Positions 52,691 to 63,120 of a stretch of 64,000 nt of DNA are shown one piece after another. The notes beneath the pieces are model-generated. The model was not told where the DNA came from. It worked only from the letters and a program-made list of their open reading frames with translations, and did not search any database. The DNA comes from Hyperoodon ampullatus (lineage: Eukaryota; Chordata; Mammalia; Artiodactyla; Ziphiidae). The first letter of the stretch is position 1. Every line of letters begins with the position of its first letter. Position numbers and translations under genes: made by a program. The stretch lies in NCBI GenBank assembly GCA_949752795.1, contig OX457064.1, positions 38,622,368-38,686,367 of the forward strand, given 5' to 3'.

Positions 52691-53267
52691 GGAAAGGATG
52701 CTCAACGAAAGTCAATCAGAGATAAGGTAAGGTGTCTTTTATTTCACCCTTTTTCAGAAGTGAGATCACAGATATTGAGGGGATTCATCATAAAGGTAGT
52801 AGTTGCAGAATGGATGAGCTTCCAAAGGGTCAGTATGTAGAGAAAGAACCACACATGGTGGTCAGAACTAAGCCTGTTGCCAGGTGGGAGGAGAGGAGAG
52901 TAGCTAACAAAGGCAAATGAGGGAATAAACAGGATGCAGAGCAACTGTCATAGAACCTAAGGGAGGAAAAAAGTTCATTGAGGGTGCAGGGCCATAGAGA
53001 ATCAGCCTATGGTAAGATGGAAGTTAAGTGACCATCATCAAAGCAGCGTAATGGGAAGAAAACAAGATTTCAGGAGACCAACATTACTTTAGAGAAAGGA
53101 GGCAAAGAAGTAATTTAATAAGAAAAGGGATGCAGCATCAAGTAATTTTTCTTTTTCCTGGGATAGAGGATGACCGGTACACAGGGGTGCCCATAGGAGA
53201 GAGAAAAGACTCTGGAAGAGGGAGATGGAGTAGCTGAGTGTATGAAAACTGGAAAGGAAGGGTGCTT

Positions 53268-53540
53268 GTTTTTTTATTGGAGTTGATTTACAGTGTTGTG
53301 TTAATTTCTGCTGTACAGCAAAGTCATTCAGTTAAATATAAATACACACGTTCTTTTTTACATTCTTATTCATTATGCTTTATCATAGGATACTGAATAC
53401 AGTTCTCTGTGCTGTATAGTAGGGCCTTGTTGTTTATCCATTCCAAATACATTAGCTTCTATCTGCGACCCCCAACCTCTGGATGTAGAGACAGACTTGT
53501 GGTTGCCAAGGGAGAGGGGGTGGGGGAGGGATGGAGGGGC
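53268..53540 (-). mobile_element. Short L1 with 5' inversion
   Basis: The left part (53268-53480) is antisense cetartiodactyl L1 3'UTR with a T-rich tail end. The right part, from about 53482, is L1 sequence in sense (AGACTTGTGGTTGCCAAGGG), the stretch that lies just upstream of the left part in an intact L1. This is the structure left by twin priming. Confidence 0.75.
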
Positions 53541-54589
53541 AGGTTGTGGTTAGGGAGAGTGTCCATCTTGGAGGCTGGGGAGCTTCTCCTTCTCCCATGT
53601 TGGAGGTTGGCCTAAGAGCAGAGGACAGTGGTATTGTTGAGGTAAATGTACACTTAGGATGTGCTGTGGGGTTTTGATGGTTTCAGTCGTACTAGTGGAA
53701 CTGGAAGCATGGTCCTCCGCGGACACTAGGAAAAAAACTTGAGAGACATTCCCTAGTCTTGTGAGTAGCTAACATCCCTGGTCAGTGTTTGACAGGCTTG
53801 GTGACAAGGGGGCAAGTTGAAGTCATTCATGCTGATGAAGTCATTTGACTGAAAGTAGGGATCAGAAATATTATCTGGATTTTTCTTGATTCTTTCAGAT
53901 CAAACGGTTAAAACTGAATATATTGTGCACGTAGGCCAAAGACAGTGTTAGTCTTTCTCAAATATTCAGAATTAAGTATGATGCTAATTTGCTATGTTTT
54001 TATCGACTTGTTGAGAAAAATATCTAATGATTAAGAATAAATGTAAAATTAATGTAAAAAATTGTTACTAGAATGAAAATTTTTTCCCAGGAATTTTTCT
54101 TCAATTCTAACTGCAGAATTCTTGGTGAGTGTTTAATAGTTATGAATTTAACACCAAAGGTTTAACATGGGCAATACCTTTTCTAATCTAAGCATAGAAT
54201 AGAACATGGGTTGTTTAAATTTTTGTCATAAATATTCTTAAAATATTGGCTATTAAAATGGTATGTTGGATTTTAATCTGAGATACGAACAAATACCACT
54301 AGACTATAACACTGATAATACAAAGTTTAAAACAACATCCATTTCAGAAGCATTTTAACACATGAAGTTACTTGAAGTGTGTTTTTTTTTTATATTCCTG
54401 TCAAGGCCAAAATATCCAGGGGCAGAACTTTATAAGAAGTTTATGAATTATTGACTTAACCTATCCTTAAATATTGAAGACTGCTTTCATCTAATATAAT
54501 TATAACACTATACTATAAATACTCACTTTCTTTATATGGACCAGAAAGAAGAATTTGCATTAAAACATATTATTCATACTTGGTGATTA
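53541..54589. other. Region below the AHR 3'UTR; no repeat seen
   Basis: AT-rich and free of recognised repeats from about 53900. The distal part of the AHR 3'UTR may reach into it (ATTAAA on the minus strand at 54132-54137). Confidence 0.4.
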
Positions 54590-57031
54590 TTTTATTACCA
54601 TATATATTATTGTGTACAATTTTTTGATAATAAGGAAGGATATTTATTATAAATCATATTTTAAACAAAAATGTATTCACGGCATATGTAAGCATTAACA
54701 TCTTGAAGGAGAGAATACCCATGAAAACATTTACCTCAAATTTAGTAATACTGAAAAACACTAGTTTGTGCATAGCAATGATTGAAAGCTATATAATACA
54801 TTGGAACACTGGTAAATCTTCAGGTACTTAAGAACAACCTGACATAGGAAAAAGATCAAATGAGGCAAATTCACATCCTCAGAAGTGCACATCATCTAAA
54901 AATAAATCCCTCAATACAGCAGTACACAAACCATTCTTCCTTTGTTTGGCACTTAGCAGTACAGACAAAGGTGTATTTGTTTTAATGTGATTTTATTATT
55001 CTTAGATAAATTTGTTACTTTTATAGATAAAAATATACAATATTGCTTTAAGTTTTTAAAAAGTGTATACTTGATTGTCATTATATTCACAATTTAAAAA
55101 GCCTATTTTTTCCCCCACTAAACCATTCAGTAACATGTGGAAGAGACTAACAAAAATGGTTTATATGAAGACTTTTAGTGAAAGGTTTAAATGTGAAAAT
55201 GGAATATTAATCTGGATCACTGGTCTAAATCTTTAGTGATACCTCATGCTGGAAACAAATTATGAAATGTTTTAGACAAATTTATTATTTTCAACTCTTA
55301 AACTGATTCTACAGGTTCAAGATTTTGTCTGAAAATGCATAAAACTGATGTAGATATTTCGTCTGAAGTCACTTTTATATACATTAATTTACTAAAAAAA
55401 TTTTTTTAATGTATTTTAAAACATTTCAGTGTGGGATTCCATCATGTTTTTATATAATACATGCAAAGTGTGTCTATGCCTTTCAGATGTCATATTTAAA
55501 TAAAAGAAAGGCAGATGGTAGCACTTTTAAGTCACCTGAGGATGGTTAAATTAGTAGCCTGATTAATTTGCCTTATTGATAATAGAGGTCATTATATCAT
55601 AGAAACCTAATATTTGAAGTTAAGAGAACTGCATGATTGTCTTTTTCTTAATACCAACTTTTGAAAGAAGCTGGATTCATTATTTGCTATCTTAAAAAGA
55701 CTGATAAAATACGTTAAGACCCAAACAAATTATTTACGTGCATATATAAGGTATGCACTATCTTTAAATGAAAGACAAAATATTTTACAAATAATTTTGT
55801 TCATTATAAACTATACAATGCACCATTCTTTTCACTCATACCAATACTTTGCACCAAACATTGCTATATTCAATCTTAACACTCCTCAAATACGAGAAAA
55901 ACAGTTTCCACTGTACTAAGAAGTGAAATTTATAAAGTCAGCATATTCCAACATCTTAAAGGAACATAGATCTACAACAGTTTTTAAAGAATTTATACAT
56001 ATTGAAATGGGTGCTTATTAAAGAGCTAAAAATAAAGCTGCTTCTCTTCATTTTAAGTTAATATACATTTTAAGTTCAATGCTGTTGCATTTAACAGCAG
56101 ATTCTTTACACTGCAACATTCAACTACTAAGGTGGAGATTTTAGTAAAGCTAAATGGTGGTATATCTCTTACTTCTGAAAACTGTTTAAATTTTAGTGCT
56201 GCTGTCTTATTTATATGATAATTAAAAAATAATTTGGAAAGACATCTTCCCTTTCAAACTTTTTCAACATAAGGCACATGGCAACATTAAAGTCTAGAAA
56301 CAGCTAGATTAAATAATTATCTTTTCAACCATTCTTTGCCCTTTACCTGAAGAAAGTGGGTGAGTAGTGCAGTTAAAACATGCCTGGATTAATAAAAATG
56401 ACTGAATTTAAGAAACACTGGTAATATTTGTGTGCAGAATGTTATTAATTTTAAAAAGAGAAAGTGTATTTTATATAAAACATACTCCTACAGTGTTATA
56501 GGTAGAAAAAATTGTGAGGCACTTACATTACCAAGGAAGGAAGAGAGCACTGAGATTATCTGTTTATAAAAGCACCAAACCGCTCGTTTTAACATGTGAG
56601 ATAAAAGCAGAAGCTACAAATGAAAGAAAACAGTTCATATTTGGTACACTAATAAGAATGTTGAAGTTCAAAACTCGAAGTATTTCATTTTATTCTGACA
56701 GAAATAATTCCAACAGAGAAAATTTTCTTATTTAAAAGTGTCATAATGTCCCCCTGAATAAGTTTTGTATATTCTGTGGTATCTCAGAATACTATAAAGT
56801 GTAAATTATTTCACTCCTCTGTGGCAGCATACTTTCTATTTTAATGATGGTAATATATGTAATTAACTCCTCTTATAAAATCCTTAAAATTTGGTTTGGA
56901 GTAACAGAACTACATACATCGATGCCTCCACGTGAACTTGCTAACATCCAACAGTGACAGTTTTATTACTCCCTAATGATGTTTCACAAACGAATTTAAT
57001 CAAAAAACCAAGATGAAGAGTGGACTTGGAA
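54590..57031 (-). other. AHR: Probable AHR 3'UTR
   Basis: The AT-rich stretch left of the AHR stop codon is unusually free of recognisable repeats, unlike the rest of the intergenic DNA, as expected for a long constrained 3'UTR. Minus-strand AATAAA hexamers occur at 56962-56967 (only 65 bases past the stop), 55281-55286, 54992-54997, 54643-54648 and 54591-54596; an ATTAAA is at 54132-54137. The human 3'UTR is roughly 3 kb by memory, so the distal signals are the likelier main ends. The exact end cannot be set without transcript data. Confidence 0.6.
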
Positions 57032-57166
57032 TTACAGGAATCCACTGGATGTCAGGTCAGGGAAAGGTCTGGCTTCTGACGGGTGAAGATGGGCGGTGGG
57101 CTGAGTGTTATTTATGCTGTTTAATTCAGCTGGATAGGTTTCATTTAAGACTCCTCCGTTCTGAAA
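57032..57166 (-). CDS. AHR: AHR exon 11: C-terminus and stop codon
   Basis: The terminal coding block is 135 bases, 44 codons plus TAA at 57034-57032. The acceptor AG is at 57168-57167. It reads FQNGGVLNETYPAELNSINN and ends RPFPDLTSSGFL, the conserved AHR C-terminus. A second AG lies 6 bases into the exon, but using it would drop the conserved FQ; phase 0 from exon 10 and the FQNG match favour the start at 57166. Against the human C-terminus as I remember it, there is one extra Gly after NG and a net loss of four residues in the following Thr/His-rich stretch, both in frame. No tail-disrupting change is seen. Confidence 0.95.
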   Translation of the reverse strand, partial: FQNGGVLNETYPAELNSINNTQPTAHLHPSEARPFPDLTSSGFL

Positions 57167-58224
57167 CTGAAAACAAAAAATTGCAATGCAACTTATTAGA
57201 ACAGATCCTTCCTATACCTTAAGCCATTAGATGTATGAAAATGTATTTTTAAAATCTTTGTCCTGCACGTTGTTAAACTTCAAATTCCTTTCCTGCTGTT
57301 AAATTTCAAATCATTCAGTGAAGACATACTGAACATATATTCTGTATTAGTTGCGTTTACAGCCTTTTAGTTTCTCTATTACATGGTATGGATGAATAAT
57401 ACCATTGTCTCACTGCAGATTTGGCATTCCATACACTGAGAGAGTACTTGATCAGTGAGCTAGCTGCCTTTGGTTTGGATAGGAACTGATGGATCAGAGA
57501 GTACCAATCGTGAATCACAGTAACTGTACTCTCTGGCATAAGTAAGTTTGTTTTGACCAGATTTTATCTAAAAGTTCTAGGTACCAATGAATTAATTACA
57601 TCGAAGATCACTACACTGGACTACAGATAACCTAGAACCTTCTCAAAGGAGGTAAGTTTTGATTTGCAAGAGGTTTCTTAACATATTACACCATGGGTAT
57701 ATGATTGCTAGAACCAAGTTTTTTAATTCATAACATGCTTTACTACTAACATTACTGTCCTAATTATGGAAATAAGTTACCAAAGTAAAATACTTGCTCT
57801 TGCCGTGTAACAATGAAATTAGGCTGATTTCCATAACTGCTACTGAAAAAAAGGAGGGAGGACAGAGATGCCTAGTTCTGTAGGATTTTTACAGATTAGA
57901 GAGCCTTTCGTATTTTAGAATATAATTAGTGAAAGTAACATTATAATCATACCCTTAATTGCTTTGAATAAAACCTACCTTTCTAAAGCCTATGTAACAT
58001 TAGGTCTCAGTAATCAAAACAGACTGCTTCTAAACTTCGTCGAGTTTTCAAAGGGAATATAGTAAGTGCCCAGAGAATGGTAGGTTTTTGAATAAATTAC
58101 TCTCATCAGTCATAATACAATGCACATCAGCAATTCTCTTTATTGCCTAGAGCAGTGCTGTCCACCAGAATATAATGTGAGCCACAAATGGAATTTTAAT
58201 TGTCTTTAGTTTTAATAACTCCTA

Positions 58225-58338
58225 GGGGGAATATATAGGTCTAGAATTCTTATCATTCATAAAGAAGTAATACAAAACAGTGGGGGAATATATAGGTCTA
58301 GAATTCTTATCATTCATAAAGAAGTAATACAAAACAGT
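58225..58338. repeat. Perfect 57-bp tandem duplication (AHR intron 10)
   Basis: Two identical 57-base copies beginning GGGGGAATATATAGGTCTAG at 58225 and 58282; the first bases of a third follow at 58339. Confidence 0.95.
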
Positions 58339-58555
58339 GGGGGAAGAAAATACTGTAAGGAACTCATGCTAATGCAGGCCCTGTTCAAAATGTAATTTTA
58401 CATAATTAACTTGTACAGTAAACTGTACAGAAGTTACCTACCCAGGCTTACTTCACAGCAGTGTTGTGAGATAGACTGTAACCAATTGTTAAATAACTGA
58501 AGGAAGTCAGGAATGAGGATAAGAAGAACTTTCACAGCCATTTTCTATTAATAAG

Positions 58556-58597
58556 CTCATATATAATCAGACAAACCTCATATATAATCAGACAAAA
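58556..58597. repeat. 21-bp tandem duplication (AHR intron 10)
   Basis: CTCATATATAATCAGACAAA begins at 58556 and again at 58577. Confidence 0.9.
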
Positions 58598-58917
58598 CCA
58601 CGTGTATAAAAAGGCCAGAAAAAACAATTAGTGAAAAAGATGCAAGTAACATTTATAAACTATTATAATACATAGTCTTATAACCAGGATTCGCTTCAAA
58701 ACTAAACTTAAATATACGATAAAATGAACTAAATATTTTCTAATGGAAAAGCATAAATGCAAACATGATATATTCCTGGGTGGCCAAAGAGAGTTGCAAT
58801 CATCAGCAAGCACTTTTTTTTTTAAGTTACCAGGATGCTAGAAGGGTTCGAATGACACATTTAAACAAAGATAAAACATCCAGCTTGAGTCCCCTGATAG
58901 AAAGCCAGCTGAGATAC

Positions 58918-58919
<2 letters not shown>

Positions 58920-58950
<31 letters not shown>
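58920..58950. repeat. Poly-T run, 31 bases (AHR intron 10)
   Basis: An uninterrupted T run followed by AAAAAG. On the AHR strand it is a 31-base A run. No SINE body is attached on either side. Confidence 0.9.
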
Positions 58951-58958
<8 letters not shown>

Positions 58959-59616
58959 TGCCAGGGAAAAAAACTATTCTACCTTAAAGGATAAAATGAG
59001 GATCTGGCAGGTCAGGTCACATAGAGGGACTGCCAGAGAACACCAAGGAACCAAGCACTGAATTCCAGAGATCATCTAGGACAAAAGCACTTGAAGGAAG
59101 CACAACTATACTGATTTTAACCCAATTTCAACAGAAATAGAGCCAATATTTAATAATAGAGTATAATCTATAAAAATATTGAATCACTATGTTGTACACC
59201 TGAAAGTAATTGTAAATCAATTATGTCAGCAAAAAAATTGAGCTTTGAAGAAAATATTTTTAAAAATTTAAATCTTTTTGAAGTCTGAATTTTTAAAAGG
59301 CCATATTTTTAAAAATCAAGATTATTCTAAATAATTACTTTTAACTAATTTCACCTGGTCGTCACTTAAGGCCATGTTGCTTTTTTCCTTGATTTCTTTC
59401 TCCTTTCAGGTAACTATGATATACTTGTATTACTAACATATTAAAAAAGTAATGGCTTATAAAAAAAATAGATAAAATTAAAAATGTTCTCTCACATGAA
59501 TGCTACAGATTAATAGATTAAAATCAGTCACTGACATAGAAAATTTATAACTTGGTTCAATTAATAATGTACGAAGAATCATCTAAAGGGTTTATTCAGT
59601 TTGATAAAACCCTTAC

Positions 59617-60865
59617 CTTGTTTAAAAATGCCTGCGGGCCTGGCATTGTTGGGTTGTACTGCATCTGAGCCACATGGCTGTGCTGAGCTTCTGGCTGGCA
59701 CTGGTACATGGACACAGCCCCGGTGTAACATGTCTGAGGAGTTACTAGGGCTGACTGTGGATTGAGTCCGTGCTTTTGGTTTTGAGGAACTTGTAAACAT
59801 GTGACAAAATCTTCTAAATTAGAAGAAGTTGTAGGGTATGGGGCTGGTTCAAAATCCCCAATGGGAAAGTCTAACTGTGTACCCTTAGAATGTGGCGGCA
59901 ACACAGATTGACTACAGGGAATAAAGTTCTGTGCGTAAGGCATAGTATCAATCTCAGATTTGTAGGGAAACTCTTGACTGGTCCCAGGTAAGTCTGAAAA
60001 GACATTGTACTGCTGCAAGTCTTGCTGAGGACAATTAAAAGGCACGGATTGGTCAGAGTTCCAGTTTGCAAACATGCCATTAACTTGCATATGCTTCATT
60101 TTCTGACACAGCTGTTGCTGCTGCTCCACTGCTATGTGCTTCGGATGGTGCTGTAGCTGCTCTTGCTGTTGTAACTGGAGGTGCTCCTGTACCATGCAGC
60201 TTGGGTTCAGAGCCATGGACTGTTGCTGATAGTAACCTGAACACTCCAAGGCAGACTTATTTAAAGAGTCTTCAACGTAGGTCAGAATTTCATCTGTTAA
60301 GTCAATATCTCTGAAGTCATCTTCACCAGAAAAGTCAGTTCTGAAAAATTCCTCATTCTGTTGCATGTGTTTGATATCTTCAAAATCAATGCCTAGGTGT
60401 TTCATAATGCTGTACAAGTCACTATTTCTATTATCTGGAAAGAGCCCTGCATGATCTCCAGAGACTGTTGGGTTCATCTCCTGAGACTGGCCAATCTGCT
60501 CATGTTTCAGGATACTGTCACTTCCCATTGGTGCAACATTGTTTTGCCAATTACTGCACTCATTCTGAGAGTCATTGAAAAAGTTTCTTTCAAAAGGTGT
60601 ACTACTTGAAGCAGGATAGAGATAAATAGATTCATTTTGTTGCATCATGGCATTCAGGAGGGAACTGGGATTGAGGGAATCCTTATTTAGAGTTGACTTG
60701 GTAGCAGAATCTTTTCCACCAGCACCATTTTTAGTCCTTATTGGTAAGGGATCCATTATGGGAGGAAAAGGGTTGGTTACCTCATATAAAACAGCTTCTC
60801 CAGTGGTAAACATAAAAGGCAACTTCATATTTCGTTTTCGTAGATGCTCTGTTCCTTCTTCGTCT
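59617..60865 (-). CDS. AHR: AHR exon 10: transactivation domain
   Basis: This large exon (1249 bases: one base of a split Thr codon plus 416 codons) begins [12 protein letters not shown] and ends QAFLNK. The acceptor AG is at 60867-60866; the donor GTAAGG starts at 59616, so the open frame continuing to about 59596 is intronic read-through. Visible residues 139-175 link PAS-B to the activation region. Residues about 287-328 are acidic ([16 protein letters not shown]). Residues about 340-413 are glutamine-rich, with short Q3-Q4 runs but no long polyglutamine. The C-terminal part carries the conserved LEDFVTCLQ segment. In AHR this region recruits coactivators and varies most between species. 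The frame is intact over its whole length, which argues for an active gene. Confidence 0.97.
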
Positions 60866-62037
60866 CTAAAATTGTGCACAAGAAAGTTTGTGTATGTTAA
60901 GGAGAGTCACACCATAAACATTTCAAAATAAGAAATTTTAGAAAAGAAAAAATAATAGCAAGCAAAATACACTGTAGTTGAGTTTCATAGCAGGGAGCAT
61001 GAACTTTGAGAGATATCTTTTTGATGATAAGTACTTAAAGTTGTTTTTCAGACAAATTTAATTTAGAATTTGTCTAAAAACTTAATAATACAGTCATTAA
61101 TTTCACACTCAGGTTCCATCCCTACCTGAAAAATGGATTACAAATGGAATAAAGATCCAAATATAAACATGAGGCTTGTTGAAATAAAAAAATGAGGCTC
61201 TTTGAAATAAAATATAAAACCCAGACGCTCTAAAGGAAGATTGACATACGAAAATTAAAAATTTTTGCATGGGAAAGGAATTCATAAATCAAGGCATGGA
61301 GAAAATGTCATAGTTATAGGTTCATATGTAGTACACAGAGTGTATATATGTAAAATTTAATATCCATATTAGGTAAAGAGCTCCAATGGATCTCATAACT
61401 TCTTAATAACTAATAGAACAAGCAAACAAAAATATCAAATGTATAAAAACATGAACACCACAAACCAGACCACTGATATATAAAGAACACTATACATACA
61501 ACAGAACATGTATTGATAAGTGCACATGGGATATTTTAACATCGACCATAAAATAAGCCACCACAAATTTCAAAGGACTGAAATCATTCAGAGACTATTC
61601 TCTAACTTCAGTGGAATTAAGCTTAAAGTAACAAAGACAACTAGAAAATCTCCTAACAAATAGCACAAAGGATATAATAACACTGTATTTCTAAATAATT
61701 CATGAATTAAAAAAAGTCAAAATAAATACTAACAAATATTTTCAATTGAATGATAAAAATAAGACATTCCAAAACATAAGGGTTGTAGATACTCAAAGGA
61801 AAAGTGATAGCTTTTGTTAACAGAGTCTGTTTTGTTAAACAGACTCTGTTAACTCTGTTTTCTCAGTGTCCTTACCCTATGCCTTCTACTTTCTGTACAT
61901 ATTACCTTTCAATTGTTATTTCCAGTGTAAATTCTCTTAAAATTTATTTTTAGGTTTTCATGTAGGAGAATTTATAAACCAAAGTGTTATTAAAATAAAA
62001 AACCAAAACATGAAATGTTCTAGGTCTTTGTGCTTAC
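60866..62037 (-). other. AHR: AHR intron 9
   Basis: AT-rich intron without an obvious young repeat. It carries a perfect 17-bp inverted repeat with a 4-base loop at 61817-61854. Nothing else was recognised. Confidence 0.85.
61817..61854. repeat. Perfect 17-bp inverted repeat (AHR intron 9)
   Basis: Arm GTTAACAGAGTCTGTTT at 61817-61833, loop TGTT, and the exact reverse complement at 61838-61854. Confidence 0.95.
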
Positions 62038-62179
62038 GTTAGAGGTCTCTGAGTTGCAATGATATAATCAGGTCTTCCATTCTTATAAACTAAGCGTGCA
62101 TTTGACTGCACCCAAGTCCATCGATTGTCTTTCTTAAGAAGCCTGAACACTATCATGCCAGTCTCTCCAGTCTTAATCA
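62038..62179 (-). CDS. AHR: AHR exon 9: C-terminal PAS-B, with Ala at the affinity-determining position
   Basis: The exon is 142 bases: two bases of the split Met codon, 46 codons, and two bases of a split Thr codon. The acceptor AG is at 62181-62180 and the donor GTAAGC begins at 62037. It encodes [20 protein letters not shown], then [20 protein letters not shown], then ATQRPL. This completes the PAS-B fold. Pocket residues Met99, Ser116 and Gln134 match human Met348, Ser365 and Gln383. Residue 132 is Ala (codon GCA, 62055-62057) where human AHR has Val381 and high-affinity mouse alleles have Ala375. Phase and sequence leave little doubt about identity. Confidence 0.96.
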
Positions 62180-63010
62180 CTAAAACAAAAAAGAAATTAT
62201 CAGATCCAAAATCAACACAATAATCTCTGTAATATTTCTAGATGTAATTCACATATCACCAAAGATGATAAAGATATTGATGACTTTTAAGCACAGTATA
62301 TTAAAATGTATCAAAATACTTCTTCAGCATTGCTATTTTTTCCTGTTTCATACTAAATTTATTATTTAAATGGTTCAAGAAAAGATTAAGTCGGACAATT
62401 CTCGTAACACATGAAAAGAGAGTATAGAGTTTGGAGGGAAAATTGTTTTCGTTTTAAAAAAAGGGAACATTTCCTACAGCCTAATATTTTACTATACACT
62501 TTTTTTTTTTTTGTGGTACGCGGGCCTCTCACTGTTGTGGCCTCTCCCGTTGCGGAGCACAGGCTCCGGATGCGCAGGCTCAGCAGCCATGGCTCACGGG
62601 CCCAGCTGCTCCGCGGCATATGGGATCCTCCCAGACCGGGGCACGAACCCGTATCCCCTGCATCGGCAGGCGGACTCTCAACCACTGCGCCACCAGGGAG
62701 GCCCTTTTACTATACACTTTTAAAGCATAATCTCTATTAACATAAATTTTAGAATTAAAAATGATGCCATTAAAAAAAAAACTCCTGAGCAAAAACGTGG
62801 GCAAAATGGTCATTTTCAGAGTAATTAAACTACTTAATTCCTGTGTGGCAGCTAATAAATAGTGTAACTCAGGCTAATCATAATTGTGTGATACTAAGGA
62901 GAAGTTTATCCAAATAGTTTCCTTAAACACATTACATTAGTAATAATTTGAAACACGTACTAGAGCATAAGCTGCTTTCACAGCCAAGCTCATAAGAAAC
63001 TACAACTTAC
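62180..63010 (-). other. AHR: AHR intron 8 (contains a CHR SINE)
   Basis: The intron between exons 8 and 9 carries one CHR SINE (62504-62704) lying in the same orientation as AHR. The rest shows no recognised feature. Confidence 0.85.
62504..62704 (-). mobile_element. CHR-2-type SINE in AHR intron 8
   Basis: A tRNA-Glu-derived cetacean SINE read on the minus strand: promoter-like head with GGTTCGTG-type B box, the body ending GTGAGAGGCCCGCGTACC, then an A tail (T run from about 62500). Direct repeats TTTTACTATACACTTT flank it (62487-62502 and 62705-62720), so the insertion is intact and fairly recent. Confidence 0.93.
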
Positions 63011-63120
63011 TCCGGATATGGTACTCAGCACAATAAAGCATATCAGCAGCATGAATAAATTGATATCCTGATCCTCTCATGCATAGCTCTGCTTCGGTAT
63101 AGCCTAAAACAATTCTTCCT
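63011..63120 (-). CDS. AHR: AHR exon 8: central PAS-B
   Basis: The exon is 110 bases: one base completing the split Lys codon, 36 codons, and one base of a split Met codon. The acceptor AG is at 63122-63121 after a pyrimidine tract; the donor GTAAGT starts at 63010. It encodes [20 protein letters not shown], then [16 protein letters not shown]. Visible residues Tyr73, Ile76 and Cys84 correspond to pocket residues Tyr322, Ile325 and Cys333 of human AHR. Compared with the human sequence I remember, Met replaces Thr after ELC and Tyr replaces Ser before HIR. The exon was located by splice phase, because it is too short and too open-ended to stand out as a reading frame. Confidence 0.95.

Larger units (their letters stand above)
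57167..59616 (-). other. AHR: AHR intron 10
   Basis: The last intron contains a perfect 57-bp tandem duplication (58225-58338), a 21-bp imperfect duplication (58556-58597), a 31-base T run (58920-58950), and a short remnant resembling an old L1 3' end (about 59180-59235, with a TTGTACACCTGAAA-type motif). I see no further exon or RNA gene in it. Confidence 0.85.

Noticed and set aside
59596..59616. Extra C-terminal residues VRVLSN after AHR exon 10
   Set aside because: They are read through the GTAAGG donor into intron 10; the conserved C-terminus is encoded by exon 11.
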